A stretch of 64,000 nt of DNA from Salinilacustrithrix flava (GCF_041228405.1 NZ_CP133888.1:1612001-1676000); one strand, 5' to 3'. Numbered from the stretch's first letter, positions 7,758-16,122 are shown. The notes: a model not told the origin generated them from the sequence alone. Numbers and translations are program-made.

Positions 7758-8921
7758 TCAGAAGCGCTCGAGCGCCTCCGGGCCGAGGTCGGCGATGCTC
7801 GGGTAGCCGCCGAGGGTGAGGGCCAGGTCGAGCTCGGCGAGCAGGCAGCGAAGCACGTGCTCGACGCCGGCCTGGCCGTCCAGCGCCAGCCCGTAGAGGA
7901 AGGGCCGGCCGAGCAGCACGGCCTCGGCACCGAGGGCCAGGGCCTTGACGACGTCGGTGCCGGTGCGGATGCCGGAGTCGAACAGGATCGTGGCCCGGTC
8001 GCCGACGGCCTCCACCACCCGGGGGAGGGCGTCGAGGGAGCCCATGGCGCCGTCGACCTGGCGGCCGCCGTGGTTGGACACGACGATGCCCTCCACGCCG
8101 GCGTCCACCGCCGCCCGCGCGTCGTCGGGGTGGATGATGCCCTTCAGCACGATCGGGCCGTCCCAGCGCTCCCGCAGGAAGGGGAGGTCGGCGAGGCTGA
8201 GGCCGGGGTTGGGGAACATGCCGGCCCACAGGAACGTGGCCGAGCCCGGGTCCTCCTCCGGCGAGCGGTCCAGCTTCGAGCGGAAGGCCGGGTCGGACAG
8301 GTAGTTGGCCACGCCGACGTTGGAGAGGAACGGCAGGAAGCCCCGGTCGAGGTCGGCCGGCCGCCAGCCGAGCAGCGTGGTGTCGAGGGTGACGACCAGG
8401 GTCTCGTAGCCGCTGGCCTTCGCCCGCTCGAGGAAGCTCTCGGTCACGTCCGGATCGGTCGGGTAGTACAGCTGGTACCAGCGGGACCCGGCGCCGCTGG
8501 CCTCGGCCACCTGCTCGAAGTCGTGCGACGCGGCCGTGGAGTGGATGTAGGTGAGGCCCATCTCGGTGGCCGCCCGGGCGGTGGCCAGCTCGCCCTGGGG
8601 GTGGGCGAGGGTCTGCACGCCGACCGGGGCGATCATCACCGGCGCGGCCATCTCCGTGCCGAGCACGGTCGTCGAGTGGTCGCGCTCGGCCGTGCCCCGG
8701 AGCATGCGCGGGATGATGCGCCAGCGATCGAACGCCTCCCGGTTGGCCCGGGTGGTGGCGCCGTCGCCGGCGCTCGGGACGATGTAGCCCATCGCCTCGG
8801 GCTCCAGCACCTCTCGCGCCTGGTCCTCGATGCGGGCCAGGTTGGTGGTGAGGTCCGGCGTGGTGCCGTTCATCATCCCGTCGAGGTAGATGCCGACCTG
8901 GAAGTCACCGAAGTTCGCCAT
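7758..8921 (-). CDS. FMN-dependent alpha-hydroxy acid oxidase/dehydrogenase
   Basis: A 387-residue TIM-barrel flavoenzyme of the lactate/glycolate oxidase family. Diagnostic residues are the FMN-contacting Lys260 (VLKG), the catalytic base His284 with Arg287 in SNHGGRQ, and the phosphate-binding strands DSGIRTG (315-321) and GRPF (338-341). The product would be a 2-oxo acid. It lacks a membrane segment like that of E. coli LldD, so the electron acceptor may be O2 or a soluble carrier. A CAGGCT box lies 6 nt before ATG 8921. The serine hydrolase gene on the same strand ends 13 bp away, so one transcript could cover both. It is the second 2-hydroxy-acid oxidising flavoprotein in the first 9 kb. 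Confidence 0.9.
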   Translation of the reverse strand: MANFGDFQVGIYLDGMMNGTTPDLTTNLARIEDQAREVLEPEAMGYIVPSAGDGATTRANREAFDRWRIIPRMLRGTAERDHSTTVLGTEMAAPVMIAPVGVQTLAHPQGELATARAATEMGLTYIHSTAASHDFEQVAEASGAGSRWYQLYYPTDPDVTESFLERAKASGYETLVVTLDTTLLGWRPADLDRGFLPFLSNVGVANYLSDPAFRSKLDRSPEEDPGSATFLWAGMFPNPGLSLADLPFLRERWDGPIVLKGIIHPDDARAAVDAGVEGIVVSNHGGRQVDGAMGSLDALPRVVEAVGDRATILFDSGIRTGTDVVKALALGAEAVLLGRPFLYGLALDGQAGVEHVLRCLLAELDLALTLGGYPSIADLGPEALERF

Positions 8922-8933
8922 GGACCGAGCCTG

Positions 8934-9920
8934 TCATCCCAGTGCGGCGAGGAGCGCGTCCTCCACGCGCTGGGCCCGCTCGAAGTCGCCGACGTGGGAC
9001 GTGAGGAACGCCCACGCCAGGGCGTCCGCCGGCCGCGCTGCCGCCCACTGACCACCGAGGCCTCCCATGCCGATGTCGTCGCCGCCGATCTGCCCGCCGG
9101 CGAGGCTCCACGTGACCTCCTCGCCGACGAAGTGGTCGTGCGCCGTGACGCCGGGCCGGTCGACCAGCGGGGGCAGGCGGCCCTCGAGCAGCCGCTGGTG
9201 GAAGGTGGCCAGGCCGAGGGCGGTGGCGTGCCCGTTCACAGCCGGGATCTCGCTCGTGCGCCAGGCGTCGGTGTGCACGTCGGGGCGAGGTCCGAGCGAG
9301 CGCGCCCGCAGCGATGCAGCATCGCCGCACACGTCGGCCCAGTAGGCATCGTCGAGGCCCACGGTGTCCGCCACCCGGTGCAGGTCGGCGGTTGGGACGC
9401 CGACGTGGACGTCGAGGCCGAGCGGGCCGGTGAGCTCCTCGCGCAGGAAGGTGCCCAGGGTGCGGCCGTCGACCCGGCGGACGAGCTCGCCGGCGAGGAA
9501 CCCGAAGGTGATGGCGTGCTCGCACACGATCTCGCCGGGCGCCGCATCGGGTGGTTGCGCGGCGAGCGCGCTCGTCGTGGCGGACCAGTCGGTGAGGTCG
9601 GCGTCGGGGCAGGCGATGCGACCGGCGCAGTGGGTGAGGACGTGGCGGACGAGGAGGCGGTCGTCGCCGAGCTCGGGCCAGACCGATGCCACCGGTTGGT
9701 CGAGGTCGAGGCGGCCGCGGTCCACCAGTGCCAGGACGCAGGCGCCGGTGACGGGCTTGATGGCCGACCAGGTGTGGACGAGCGTGCGCGGCGTGAGCCC
9801 CTCGGTGGTGGCGTCGACCACGACCTGGCCGTCGACGATGGCGGCGACGGCCACGCCGGGGCCGCACGTGGCCATGGCGTCGGCGACGCCCTCGTAGCCC
9901 GGGGCGGTCAGGCCCTCCAC
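8934..9920 (-). CDS. serine beta-lactamase-fold hydrolase
   Basis: A 328-residue protein of the class C beta-lactamase/esterase family. The nucleophile motif S-x-x-K is SAIK at residues 52-55, in the usual position after a strand and before a hydrophobic helix. A GGLGGQWA segment near the C-terminus takes the place of the KTG-like triad. Such proteins are esterases or peptidases more often than antibiotic-resistance enzymes. There is no signal peptide, so it acts in the cytoplasm. The GTG start at 9920 is chosen because it lies 5 nt after the stop of the DinB-like gene; longer readings would overlap that gene. The substrate is unknown. Confidence 0.82.
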   Translation of the reverse strand: MEGLTAPGYEGVADAMATCGPGVAVAAIVDGQVVVDATTEGLTPRTLVHTWSAIKPVTGACVLALVDRGRLDLDQPVASVWPELGDDRLLVRHVLTHCAGRIACPDADLTDWSATTSALAAQPPDAAPGEIVCEHAITFGFLAGELVRRVDGRTLGTFLREELTGPLGLDVHVGVPTADLHRVADTVGLDDAYWADVCGDAASLRARSLGPRPDVHTDAWRTSEIPAVNGHATALGLATFHQRLLEGRLPPLVDRPGVTAHDHFVGEEVTWSLAGGQIGGDDIGMGGLGGQWAAARPADALAWAFLTSHVGDFERAQRVEDALLAALG

Positions 9921-9925
9921 GGCGG

Positions 9926-10474
9926 TCAGGGCTGGCGGCCGAGGAACCCGAGCAGGCGGTCCTGCGCCGGTGCGTCGTCGGGCACGGGGACCTCGGGCCC
10001 GAACACGCCGGGCGTGCGCAGCGTGTCGCCCATGGGCCGGAGGCGGGCGTCGAGCCGCTCGATCTCGTCGGCCGGCATGGGTTCGTGCTCCGGGAGCCCG
10101 GCGGCGCGGGCGATGTCCCACGCGTGGATGAGCAGGTCCGCGCTCATGAAGTCGTCGACCGTGGCGGCGAAGGTGGTCTGGCCGAACATGCCGGCGTACT
10201 CCGTCTGGGCGGTGGCGGGGTCGTCGAGGCCCCGCTGCATGGCGTCCCGGACGAGGCGCCAGCAGGCCCGGACGTCGTCCTCACCCTCGAGCGAGGGTTC
10301 GAGGTCGAAGCGGGCGAGGAAGCCGTGCTGGCTCTCGACCACGTGCTCGAGCACCTGGCGGGTGGTCCAGCCCTCGCACGGCGAGGCGGCGTCCCAGGCG
10401 TCCTCGGGCACGTCGTCCACCACGGCGGTGAACCGTTCGGCGAGATGTCGGTAGCGGTCGGCGGGGTCGGTCAT
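9926..10474 (-). CDS. DinB-like TIGR03086-family protein
   Basis: A 182-residue four-helix-bundle protein of the DinB/mycothiol-maleylpyruvate-isomerase superfamily. It has the TIGR03086-type features: the opening F-x-x-V-V-D-D-V, the SPCEGWTTRQVLEHVV helix with its His, and the later DLLIHAWDIARA helix with a second His, which build a metal site. In actinobacteria several of these proteins are thiol (mycothiol or bacillithiol) dependent transferases, but most have no known reaction. The start at ATG 10474 removes 10 poorly supported residues. It is the first gene of a probable operon with the serine hydrolase. Confidence 0.82.
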   Translation of the reverse strand: MTDPADRYRHLAERFTAVVDDVPEDAWDAASPCEGWTTRQVLEHVVESQHGFLARFDLEPSLEGEDDVRACWRLVRDAMQRGLDDPATAQTEYAGMFGQTTFAATVDDFMSADLLIHAWDIARAAGLPEHEPMPADEIERLDARLRPMGDTLRTPGVFGPEVPVPDDAPAQDRLLGFLGRQP

Positions 10475-10478
10475 GGCG

Positions 10479-10534
10479 CCAGTCAACCCCAGGGGGTCTG
10501 ACACCGCTCGCCCGTCTGTCTGCGGGTTGACTGG
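10479..10534. promoter_or_regulatory. long-armed inverted repeat in divergent gap
   Basis: CCAGTCAACCC (10479-10489) and GGGTTGACTGG (10524-10534) are perfect 11-bp inverted copies separated by 34 nt. They lie between the DinB-like gene (start 10474) and the zinc-ribbon gene. The arms could be a paired operator, the stem of a leader RNA, or remnants of an element end. I cannot distinguish these from the sequence. Confidence 0.4.
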
Positions 10535-10763
10535 TCGGATCGAGGAAGCCGACGACGACCACGGGCCCGATGCCGACTTCGATCCGGAGCGGTTGGCGGT
10601 CTGCGCCTACTGGCGCTGCGGCGTGCTGTTCGAGCGGCGCTCCGCCAACCAGCGGTACTGCCGGAAGGCGTGTCGCAGCCGGGACGCCAAGTGGCACCGA
10701 GCGCAGGAGCGCCGTGCCGCGCGGGACGCTGCGAAGGAGCGGCGGCGGACCGATCGGCGGTGA
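10527..10763 (+). CDS. small basic zinc-ribbon-like protein
   Basis: A roughly 78-residue protein. An acidic start (EEADDDHGPDADFD) is followed by a Cys4 pattern, CAYWRC then YCRKAC 14 residues later (C-x4-C...C-x3-C), and ends in a very basic Arg/Ala/Lys helix. The Q-R-Y-C-R-K-A-C-R-S-R stretch resembles the treble-clef-like mini zinc ribbons found after a conserved R-S-x-x-Q-R-[YF]-C. A nucleic-acid-binding role is plausible but inferred. The start is uncertain. TTG 10527 sits in the right arm of the inverted repeat, while an ATG at 10473 would overlap the start codon of the divergent gene. Confidence 0.55.
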   Translation: MTGRIEEADDDHGPDADFDPERLAVCAYWRCGVLFERRSANQRYCRKACRSRDAKWHRAQERRAARDAAKERRRTDRR

Positions 10764-10790
10764 CGGGGCCGATGCTCGGGGCGCACGGTC

Positions 10791-11087
10791 TCAGACGTCG
10801 ACGAGCTCCAGTCGGACGGCGGTCACGGTGCCGTCGTCGATGCCCTCGGCCCGCCGGACCTCCTTCTTCACGGGAAGGATGTATGCCCCGCGCTTGGTGT
10901 CGGGGAAGACCGACGTGGCCCAGGTGGTCGCCCCGATGCGGACGCGCACCCGCACCGACCCGAACCCCCGCTGCAGGTGCGACGTCCGCTCCTCGATGTC
11001 GTCGGAGACGTCCTCCGGCACCGTGAGGAAGTGCCAGGCCGCGTCGCCCTGGTGCAGCCAGACCTCGGCGCTGAACTCGTAGCTCAC
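10791..11087 (-). CDS. DUF1905 family protein
   Basis: A 98-residue protein matching the small DUF1905 fold across its whole length. It opens with YEFSAEVWLHQGDAAWHFL, then has the conserved basic segment GFGSVRVRVRIG, the hydrophobic W-x-T-S-V-F-P strand, and the central YILPVKKEVR block. No reaction is established for the family. The GTG start at 11087 is supported by a TACCGT box 7 nt upstream on this strand and by the family's usual N-terminus. It is transcribed away from the HNH gene and ends 28 bp from the zinc-ribbon gene, with which it converges. Confidence 0.82.
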   Translation of the reverse strand: MSYEFSAEVWLHQGDAAWHFLTVPEDVSDDIEERTSHLQRGFGSVRVRVRIGATTWATSVFPDTKRGAYILPVKKEVRRAEGIDDGTVTAVRLELVDV

Positions 11088-11143
11088 CGGGGGGACGGTA
11101 CGTCCGACCTCGGTCAGATCTCTGCGAGATCGGGGTTGCGAGA

Positions 11144-11165
11144 GCGAACACCAGTTCGATATGGT
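11144..11165 (+). promoter_or_regulatory. SOS (LexA) box with adjoining -10 for the HNH gene
   Basis: GCGAAC-ACCA-GTTCGA (11144-11159) differs at one base from the actinobacterial LexA operator TCGAAC-N4-GTTCGA. It abuts TATGGT (11160-11165), which lies 7 nt before ATG 11173. A LexA dimer here would block the -10 directly. Established knowledge: 13E12-family HNH genes in mycobacteria are DNA-damage inducible. Applying it here is inference from the site. Confidence 0.65.
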
Positions 11166-11172
11166 GCAAAAC

Positions 11173-12486
11173 ATGACAAAGGGGCCCGTGACGACGGCGG
11201 AGGTGCTGGAGGTGGTCGCTGGCGTGCACGACCTGTGCCGGCGGCTCGACCCCGACGCCATCCCGCTGCACGAGGTCCCCGATGCGTTCGATGCGCTGAC
11301 CTCGCTCGAACGGCTCGGTGGCGGCGCCGTGCTGCGCATGGCGGCCCGCTACGACGAGGCCGGCGCCTGGAAGCGCAACGGCGCCAAGTCGGCCGAGGAC
11401 GACATCGCCCGCAAGACCGGCACGCCCACCGGCTCGGCCCGGCGGAAGCTCAACACCAGCAAGCGCCTGAAGCGCCAGCCCAAGACCGACGAGGCCGTCC
11501 GTCGGGGTCAGGTGTCGCCGGACCAGGCCAACGAGGTGTCCGACGGAGCCGACGCGTCGCCGGAGGAGGAGGACGAGCTGATCCGCTCGGCGCGCAGGGA
11601 CCCGCTGCACGAGCTGCGCAAGCGGACGGCCGCCGCGAAGGCCAAGGCGGACCGTGACCGGGAGGAGACCCGTCGGCGTCTGTTTCGCTCCCGGGAGGTG
11701 AAGCGCTGGAACGACACCGAGGGGATGGGCAACCTGCTGCTGCGGTTGCCGGCCGATGTGATGGCCGAGGTCGACGCCGCCCTCAAGCCGCGGGTCGAGC
11801 GGGCCTTCGCCGATGCTCGCGACGCCGGCCGGTTCGAGCGGCGCGAGGCGCTCACGGCCGACGTCGCCCGGGATCTGCTGCTCGGCGGCGGCGACGACGC
11901 CGGTGCCAAGCGATCGAGCCAGGCGGTGCGGCCGGAGAAGAAGGTCATCGCCCTCATCGATGTGCCGGCTCTGAACCGGGGCCGGGTCGAGGGCGACGAG
12001 GTCTGCGAGATCGCCGGCGTCGGTCCCGTCTCGGTGTCCGCCGTGCGTGCGCTGATGTCCGATGCGTTCCTCACGCTCGTGTTCCGGAACGGTGAGGACG
12101 TGCGCAACGTGACCCACCTCGGCCGCCAGGTCACCGCCCGGCAGCGCACCGCCATGGAGGCCCGGGGCTGCAGCTGCGAGCGGGAGGGGTGCGGAGGCAC
12201 CTACCTGCTCGACATCGACCACAACGAGGGCTGGACGCTCACCCACGAGACCCGCCTCGACGACCTCAGCTGGCTGTGCTGGCACTGCCACGACCTCAAG
12301 ACCCGCAACGACCTCCGGTTGGTCGGCCCACCGGGACGGCGACGGTTCGAGACCCGGAAGGGCAAGCCGTGGCATGCGCCGCCGGCGAGCGGTGCGCCGC
12401 CGGGCGCGGCCTGCGGTGCGGGTGGGACGGATCCGCCCGCCCGTCGCCCGGAGCCCGAGCAGGGCACGTTCACCCTGGCCGACTGA
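11173..12486 (+). CDS. DUF222/13E12-family HNH endonuclease
   Basis: A 437-residue member of the actinobacterial 13E12 repeat family. The DUF222 helical region covers roughly residues 10-330. A C-terminal HNH domain follows, with paired cysteines (CSCEREGC), the ββα histidine in LLDIDHNEGW and the zinc-ribbon/HNH pair CWHCHDLKT. These proteins are widespread and often multicopy in actinobacteria; their DNA target and biological role remain unclear, with suggested links to mobile DNA and DNA damage. ATG 11173 is chosen over ATG 11161 because the latter overlaps the TATGGT box. The tail beyond the HNH is Pro/Gly-rich and low complexity. No flanking repeats were recognised, so it does not look like part of a mobile element here. 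Confidence 0.85.
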   Translation: MTKGPVTTAEVLEVVAGVHDLCRRLDPDAIPLHEVPDAFDALTSLERLGGGAVLRMAARYDEAGAWKRNGAKSAEDDIARKTGTPTGSARRKLNTSKRLKRQPKTDEAVRRGQVSPDQANEVSDGADASPEEEDELIRSARRDPLHELRKRTAAAKAKADRDREETRRRLFRSREVKRWNDTEGMGNLLLRLPADVMAEVDAALKPRVERAFADARDAGRFERREALTADVARDLLLGGGDDAGAKRSSQAVRPEKKVIALIDVPALNRGRVEGDEVCEIAGVGPVSVSAVRALMSDAFLTLVFRNGEDVRNVTHLGRQVTARQRTAMEARGCSCEREGCGGTYLLDIDHNEGWTLTHETRLDDLSWLCWHCHDLKTRNDLRLVGPPGRRRFETRKGKPWHAPPASGAPPGAACGAGGTDPPARRPEPEQGTFTLAD

Positions 12487-12715
12487 CGCAGCCGTCGGCT
12501 TCAGCCCCGAACCCGAGCCCCCAGCCCCCGCCGGCGTGCCCGGAGACCGTCGTGGTCCCGGGCGCGCTGCTGCGCGCCCGGCGGGGACTCGCCGAGGGCA
12601 CGGTCGAGGTGCTCCAGCGGGGCGAGGCCGTCCCGGTCGATGCCGAGCGGCGGGGCCCGATCCGCGTCCGGTACTCGGGTGGTGGGCCGGGGCCGGCCTG
12701 ACAGACTTCGCCGGC

Positions 12716-13924
12716 ATGGCGGCGATGACACGAGCGCGGGGGTGGGGCGTCGTCGTCCTCGTCGCCCTCGGCGCAGCGGTGGCCCAGGCCTTCGGGCGCT
12801 TCACCTACAGCGTGCTGCTGCCCGCGGTGCGCGACGACCTCGGTGTGTCCAACACCGTCGCCGGCCTGCTCGGCACGGCCAACGTCGCCGCCTACCTGGC
12901 CGGCACCCTGCTGATCATCCGGGCCACGGCCACCGTCCGGCTCATGACCATCATGCGGGTCGGGTTCACCCTGTCCCTCACCGGCCTGGCCATCGCCGCC
13001 GTGGCCCCGAACGGCGCGGTGCTCGCCCTCGGCCTGGTCGTGATGGGCCTCGGTGGCGCCTGCATCTGGATCCCGTCGCCGGCGATCGCCGCCGCCGCCG
13101 TCCCGCCGGCCCGCCGGGGCACGGCCGTGGGCATGATCGGCGCCGGCATCGGCACGGGCATCGTGTTCGCCGGTCGCCTGTCCGAGGCGCTGCGCGACCG
13201 CTGGGGGGTCGAGGCCTGGCAGGACGTGTACCGGATCGAGACCGCCATCGGCCTCGTGGTCGCCCTCGCCATCGTCGTCCTCCTCCGACCCGACGCCGAG
13301 CCGGCGCCGGCCCGCACCGGCAGCGGCCTGGCCGTGCTGCGCACCATGCAGGGTTGGGTGCCCCTCACCCTCGCCTACGCCGCCTTCGGGTTCAGCTACC
13401 TGCTGGCCATCACCTACCTCACCGCCCGCCTCGAGGACGACGCCGGCTACAGCGACGGCCGGGCCGCCGGCGTGTTCGCCGCCGTCGGCCTCGCCACCAT
13501 CGTCGGTGGCATCGCCCTCGGTGCCGTCGCCGACCGGATCGGTCCCCGCCCGTCGCTCGTCGGGGGCTTCGCCCTCTTCGCCGCCGGCACCGGGGGCATC
13601 CTGAGCGGACAGACCGCGGCCGTGCTCGCCGGCGGCGTCGCCATCGGGATGATGTTCGGCGGCCTGCCGTCGGTGATCGCCACCTACATCGTCCAGGCCA
13701 GCGACCACGTCACCTACGGCCCCCGCTACGCGGTCGCCACCCTCGCCTTCGGCATCGCCCAGGTGACCTCGCCCCAGATCGGCGGGCTGATCGCCGACCT
13801 CACCGGATCCTTCACGATGGTGTTCCTGCTCTCGGGCGGCGTGGCCCTGCTCGGCGCGGTGGCGTCATCGATGCTGCCGACCCCGGAGCCCGAGCGCGAG
13901 CGCGTGGCGGCGGCGCGGGCGTGA
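12716..13924 (+). CDS. MFS transporter, YbfB/YjiJ-like
   Basis: A 402-residue major-facilitator protein with about 12 transmembrane segments. It opens with the family-typical segment FGRFTYSVLLPAVRDDLGVS. The inter-domain loop holds the usual basic cluster, and loop 8-9 carries the A-D-R-I-G-P-R motif (VADRIGPRPS). YbfB/YjiJ-type carriers are annotated as putative drug or metabolite exporters; the substrate is unknown. ATG 12716 follows a CAGACT box by 8 nt. The stop overlaps the next gene's GTG (GTGA), so transporter and PIG-L deacetylase are co-translated and may act on the same compound. Confidence 0.88.
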   Translation: MAAMTRARGWGVVVLVALGAAVAQAFGRFTYSVLLPAVRDDLGVSNTVAGLLGTANVAAYLAGTLLIIRATATVRLMTIMRVGFTLSLTGLAIAAVAPNGAVLALGLVVMGLGGACIWIPSPAIAAAAVPPARRGTAVGMIGAGIGTGIVFAGRLSEALRDRWGVEAWQDVYRIETAIGLVVALAIVVLLRPDAEPAPARTGSGLAVLRTMQGWVPLTLAYAAFGFSYLLAITYLTARLEDDAGYSDGRAAGVFAAVGLATIVGGIALGAVADRIGPRPSLVGGFALFAAGTGGILSGQTAAVLAGGVAIGMMFGGLPSVIATYIVQASDHVTYGPRYAVATLAFGIAQVTSPQIGGLIADLTGSFTMVFLLSGGVALLGAVASSMLPTPEPERERVAAARA

Positions 13925-14697
13925 GCGGGGGACGCGGTGCCGGGGGAGCGATCGCCGTGCTGTGTCCGCACCCCGACGACGAGGCCATCTTCTGCGGCGG
14001 CACCATCCGGGCCCTCGCCGAGGCCGGCCACCGCGTCGTGATCATCGCCGCGACGAGCGGCGACACCGCCGAAGGCGAGCCGAGCCGGGCGCTGCGCGAC
14101 CTGCGCCGGCGCGAGCTCGAGGTCGCCGGCGACATCCTCGGCGCCGCAGCCGTCCACCACCTCGGATACGTGGACTCCGGCATCGGACCGGTGTCGCCGC
14201 CCGAGGCCTTCGTCCACATCCCGGTCGACCACGCCGCCGCCGAGCTGGCGGCGATCCTCGAGCGCGAGGGGGTGGGGTCCCTCGTCGCCGACGGACCAGA
14301 GGGCATCTACGGCCACCCCGACCACATCCACGCCCACGACGTGTCGGCCCGCGCCGCCGAGCTGGTCGGCATCGCCACCCGCTACGAGATGACGGTGGAC
14401 CGGGAGCACCTCCACTTCGTCGACGTCCACGTGGTCGAGACCGCGACCGAGGCCGTGACCGAGACCTGGCACGGCCACACCGGCACCTACGGCCACACGA
14501 CCGTGGAGATCGACCTGCTCGTCGACGTCCGGACCCACATCGAGGCCAAGCGTGCCGCGTTCGCCGCCCACGCCAGCCAGCTGCCCGAGCACTCCGAGAC
14601 CATGCGGCTCGACGCCGACGCCTTCGCCGCGGTCTACGGCATCGAGTGGTTCAACCGCCGCGGCCCCGCCGGGCCGCTCGACGACCTGGTCGGATAG
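13921..14697 (+). CDS. PIG-L/LmbE-family N-deacetylase
   Basis: A 258-residue zinc hydrolase of the PIG-L family. HPDDE (17-21) supplies the zinc-binding His and the catalytic Asp, and GHPDHIHAHD supplies the third zinc ligand. Family members deacetylate GlcNAc-containing substrates (MshB in mycothiol synthesis, Mca amidase) or antibiotic precursors. Neither MshA nor other mycothiol genes are nearby, so the substrate is not assigned. It is coupled to the MFS gene by a 4-bp overlap. A second, only distantly similar PIG-L protein is encoded at 25774-26538. Confidence 0.87.
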   Translation: MSGGRGAGGAIAVLCPHPDDEAIFCGGTIRALAEAGHRVVIIAATSGDTAEGEPSRALRDLRRRELEVAGDILGAAAVHHLGYVDSGIGPVSPPEAFVHIPVDHAAAELAAILEREGVGSLVADGPEGIYGHPDHIHAHDVSARAAELVGIATRYEMTVDREHLHFVDVHVVETATEAVTETWHGHTGTYGHTTVEIDLLVDVRTHIEAKRAAFAAHASQLPEHSETMRLDADAFAAVYGIEWFNRRGPAGPLDDLVG

Positions 14698-14721
14698 CCC
14701 GTCGGATCGGGTGGACCCGGG

Positions 14722-15468
14722 TCAGAACGGGACCGATTGGGTGAGCAGTCCCGGACCCTCGGCCCGGTCGGCGAGGATCCGGCAGAACGCCACGGCGTCG
14801 AGCTCGATGTCCTCCCCGCCCGTCCCGGATGCCCACGTCCCGCCGGCCGGGCCGGTCAGGCGGAGGGTGAAGGGCTGGCCGTGGCGCCGAGCCCACTCGG
14901 CGACGACGTCGGCGACGATCCGACCGTCGTGGTCCGGCGTGAGCTCCATCGGTGCGCCGGTGGCGCGGGTGATGTCGACCCGGTGCATCCACGTGTCGCG
15001 GGTGAGGATGATGTCGAAGAGGTAGCCGGCCTTCCACGTCTCGGGCCCGTCGGGTCCGTCCTCGGTGGTGCGGATCTGGCGCATGAGGCGCCGGCTGCCC
15101 CGCCACGCCGCCTGCACCGGACCGCGGGCCTCGAGCCGGTCGAGCAGCTCGGACCGGGACAGTCCGGCATGGGCCTGCACCTGCACGGCGGTGAGGCCGT
15201 CGATGAAGGGTCCGTCGCCGGCGGCCTTGCCCCCGGCGCGCATGTCCCGGGCGAAGCGGCGCAGGGACGAGAACGTCTCGACCATGCCGAGCACGTGGCC
15301 GGCCATGGCCCGCACGTCCCACAGCGGGCAGTCGGTCGGTGCCGCCCACCCGTCGTCGTCGAGCGAGCGCAGCAGGGCGACCATCCGTGCGGTCTCGGTC
15401 TCGGCCAGCCGGATCGACTCGGGCCGGGCGATGGCCGGCACCTCATCGACGTTCGTGATCTGCATCAT
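14722..15468 (-). CDS. maleylpyruvate-isomerase-like DinB-fold protein (TIGR03083)
   Basis: A 248-residue protein of the mycothiol-dependent maleylpyruvate isomerase superfamily. The N-terminal four-helix bundle includes the metal-binding His of DVRAMAGHVLGMVE and the later W-x-H-R-V-D-I-T-R helix. A C-terminal SCP2/MDMPI-C-like part follows (FTLRLTGPAGGTW). Two adjacent ATG codons are possible (15468, 15465); the purine-rich AGGGGGGAAC just upstream supports the first. The stop of the TetR gene overlaps this start (ATGA), so the two are one operon with the regulator first. The reaction is unknown. Confidence 0.82.
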   Translation of the reverse strand: MMQITNVDEVPAIARPESIRLAETETARMVALLRSLDDDGWAAPTDCPLWDVRAMAGHVLGMVETFSSLRRFARDMRAGGKAAGDGPFIDGLTAVQVQAHAGLSRSELLDRLEARGPVQAAWRGSRRLMRQIRTTEDGPDGPETWKAGYLFDIILTRDTWMHRVDITRATGAPMELTPDHDGRIVADVVAEWARRHGQPFTLRLTGPAGGTWASGTGGEDIELDAVAFCRILADRAEGPGLLTQSVPF

Positions 15469-16118
15469 GGTTCCCCCCTGGTTGTCCTGGTCCGTGTCTC
15501 GGTCGGTGTCTTGCGTTCGAGGTGGGCGACGAGCATCTCGACGGCGTCGTCGACCAGGCGCAGCCAGCGGTCGCCCCCCGGGTCGTTGCTGATCTGCTGG
15601 GCCGCCAGCCCCGAGCCGACGGCCGTGGCCAGGTCGAGGTCGGCCGGGTCGTCGAAGCCGAGGTCCCCGAACCACTCGCCCAGCACCTCCAGGCCCTGCA
15701 CCGCGATGGCGTAGGACTCGGGCGAGGGCTCGAAGCCGGGGATGGTCCGCTGGAACAGCAGCTGGTGGCGGACGTGGTCGCTGGCGCAGAACTCAACGAA
15801 GTGCCGCAGGCTCGCCTTGAGGTCGGTCATCGTCTCGCCGGTGCGGGGCAGGTCGACCACCTCGTCCAGGAACTGCTGGCAGCCCTCGGCGTACATCGCG
15901 TCGTAGATGGCGAGCTTGGAATCGAAGTAGGAGTACAGCGACGGCGCCCGCATCCCGACGGCGGCCGCGAGGTCGCGCAGGGACAGCCCGGCCAGCCCCT
16001 CGGCCCGGCACCGCTCCCAGGCCGCGGCCACGATCTCGTCGCGCGTGCGCTCCCGCTGCTCCGCCCGTCGGTCCCGGACCGGCGCGGCCCCCACGTCCGT
16101 CTCCCCTCTACCTAACAT
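15465..16118 (-). CDS. TetR-family transcriptional regulator
   Basis: A 217-residue regulator. The N-terminal helix-turn-helix covers about residues 25-72 (TRDEIVAAAWERCRAEGLAGLSLRDLAAAVGMRAPSLYSYF, containing the typical Y-S-Y-F-D-S-K end). A ligand-binding helical domain follows. It is co-transcribed with the DinB-fold enzyme and probably represses its own operon through the GTTCG/CGAAC site at 16123-16143. Start: ATG 16118 is 7 nt after a CATAGT box, fitting leaderless transcription. GTG 16094 has a good Shine-Dalgarno (AGGGGAG, 6 nt) and is a credible alternative. The ligand is unknown. Confidence 0.85.
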   Translation of the reverse strand: MLGRGETDVGAAPVRDRRAEQRERTRDEIVAAAWERCRAEGLAGLSLRDLAAAVGMRAPSLYSYFDSKLAIYDAMYAEGCQQFLDEVVDLPRTGETMTDLKASLRHFVEFCASDHVRHQLLFQRTIPGFEPSPESYAIAVQGLEVLGEWFGDLGFDDPADLDLATAVGSGLAAQQISNDPGGDRWLRLVDDAVEMLVAHLERKTPTETRTRTTRGEP

Positions 16119-16122
16119 CGTT

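Noticed and set aside
8934..9920. Antibiotic-resistance beta-lactamase
   Set aside because: It has the S-x-x-K motif but no signal peptide and no clear KTG triad; it fits the cytoplasmic esterase-like branch.
11161..12486. The DUF222-HNH gene as part of a homing or insertion element
   Set aside because: No terminal repeats, target duplication, intein or intron boundary was visible; neighbouring genes are intact.
12552..12701. Possible 49-codon gene (GTG start, VVPGALLRARRGL) in the gap before the MFS gene
   Set aside because: No ribosome site, no family resemblance, and high-GC DNA produces open frames of this size by chance.
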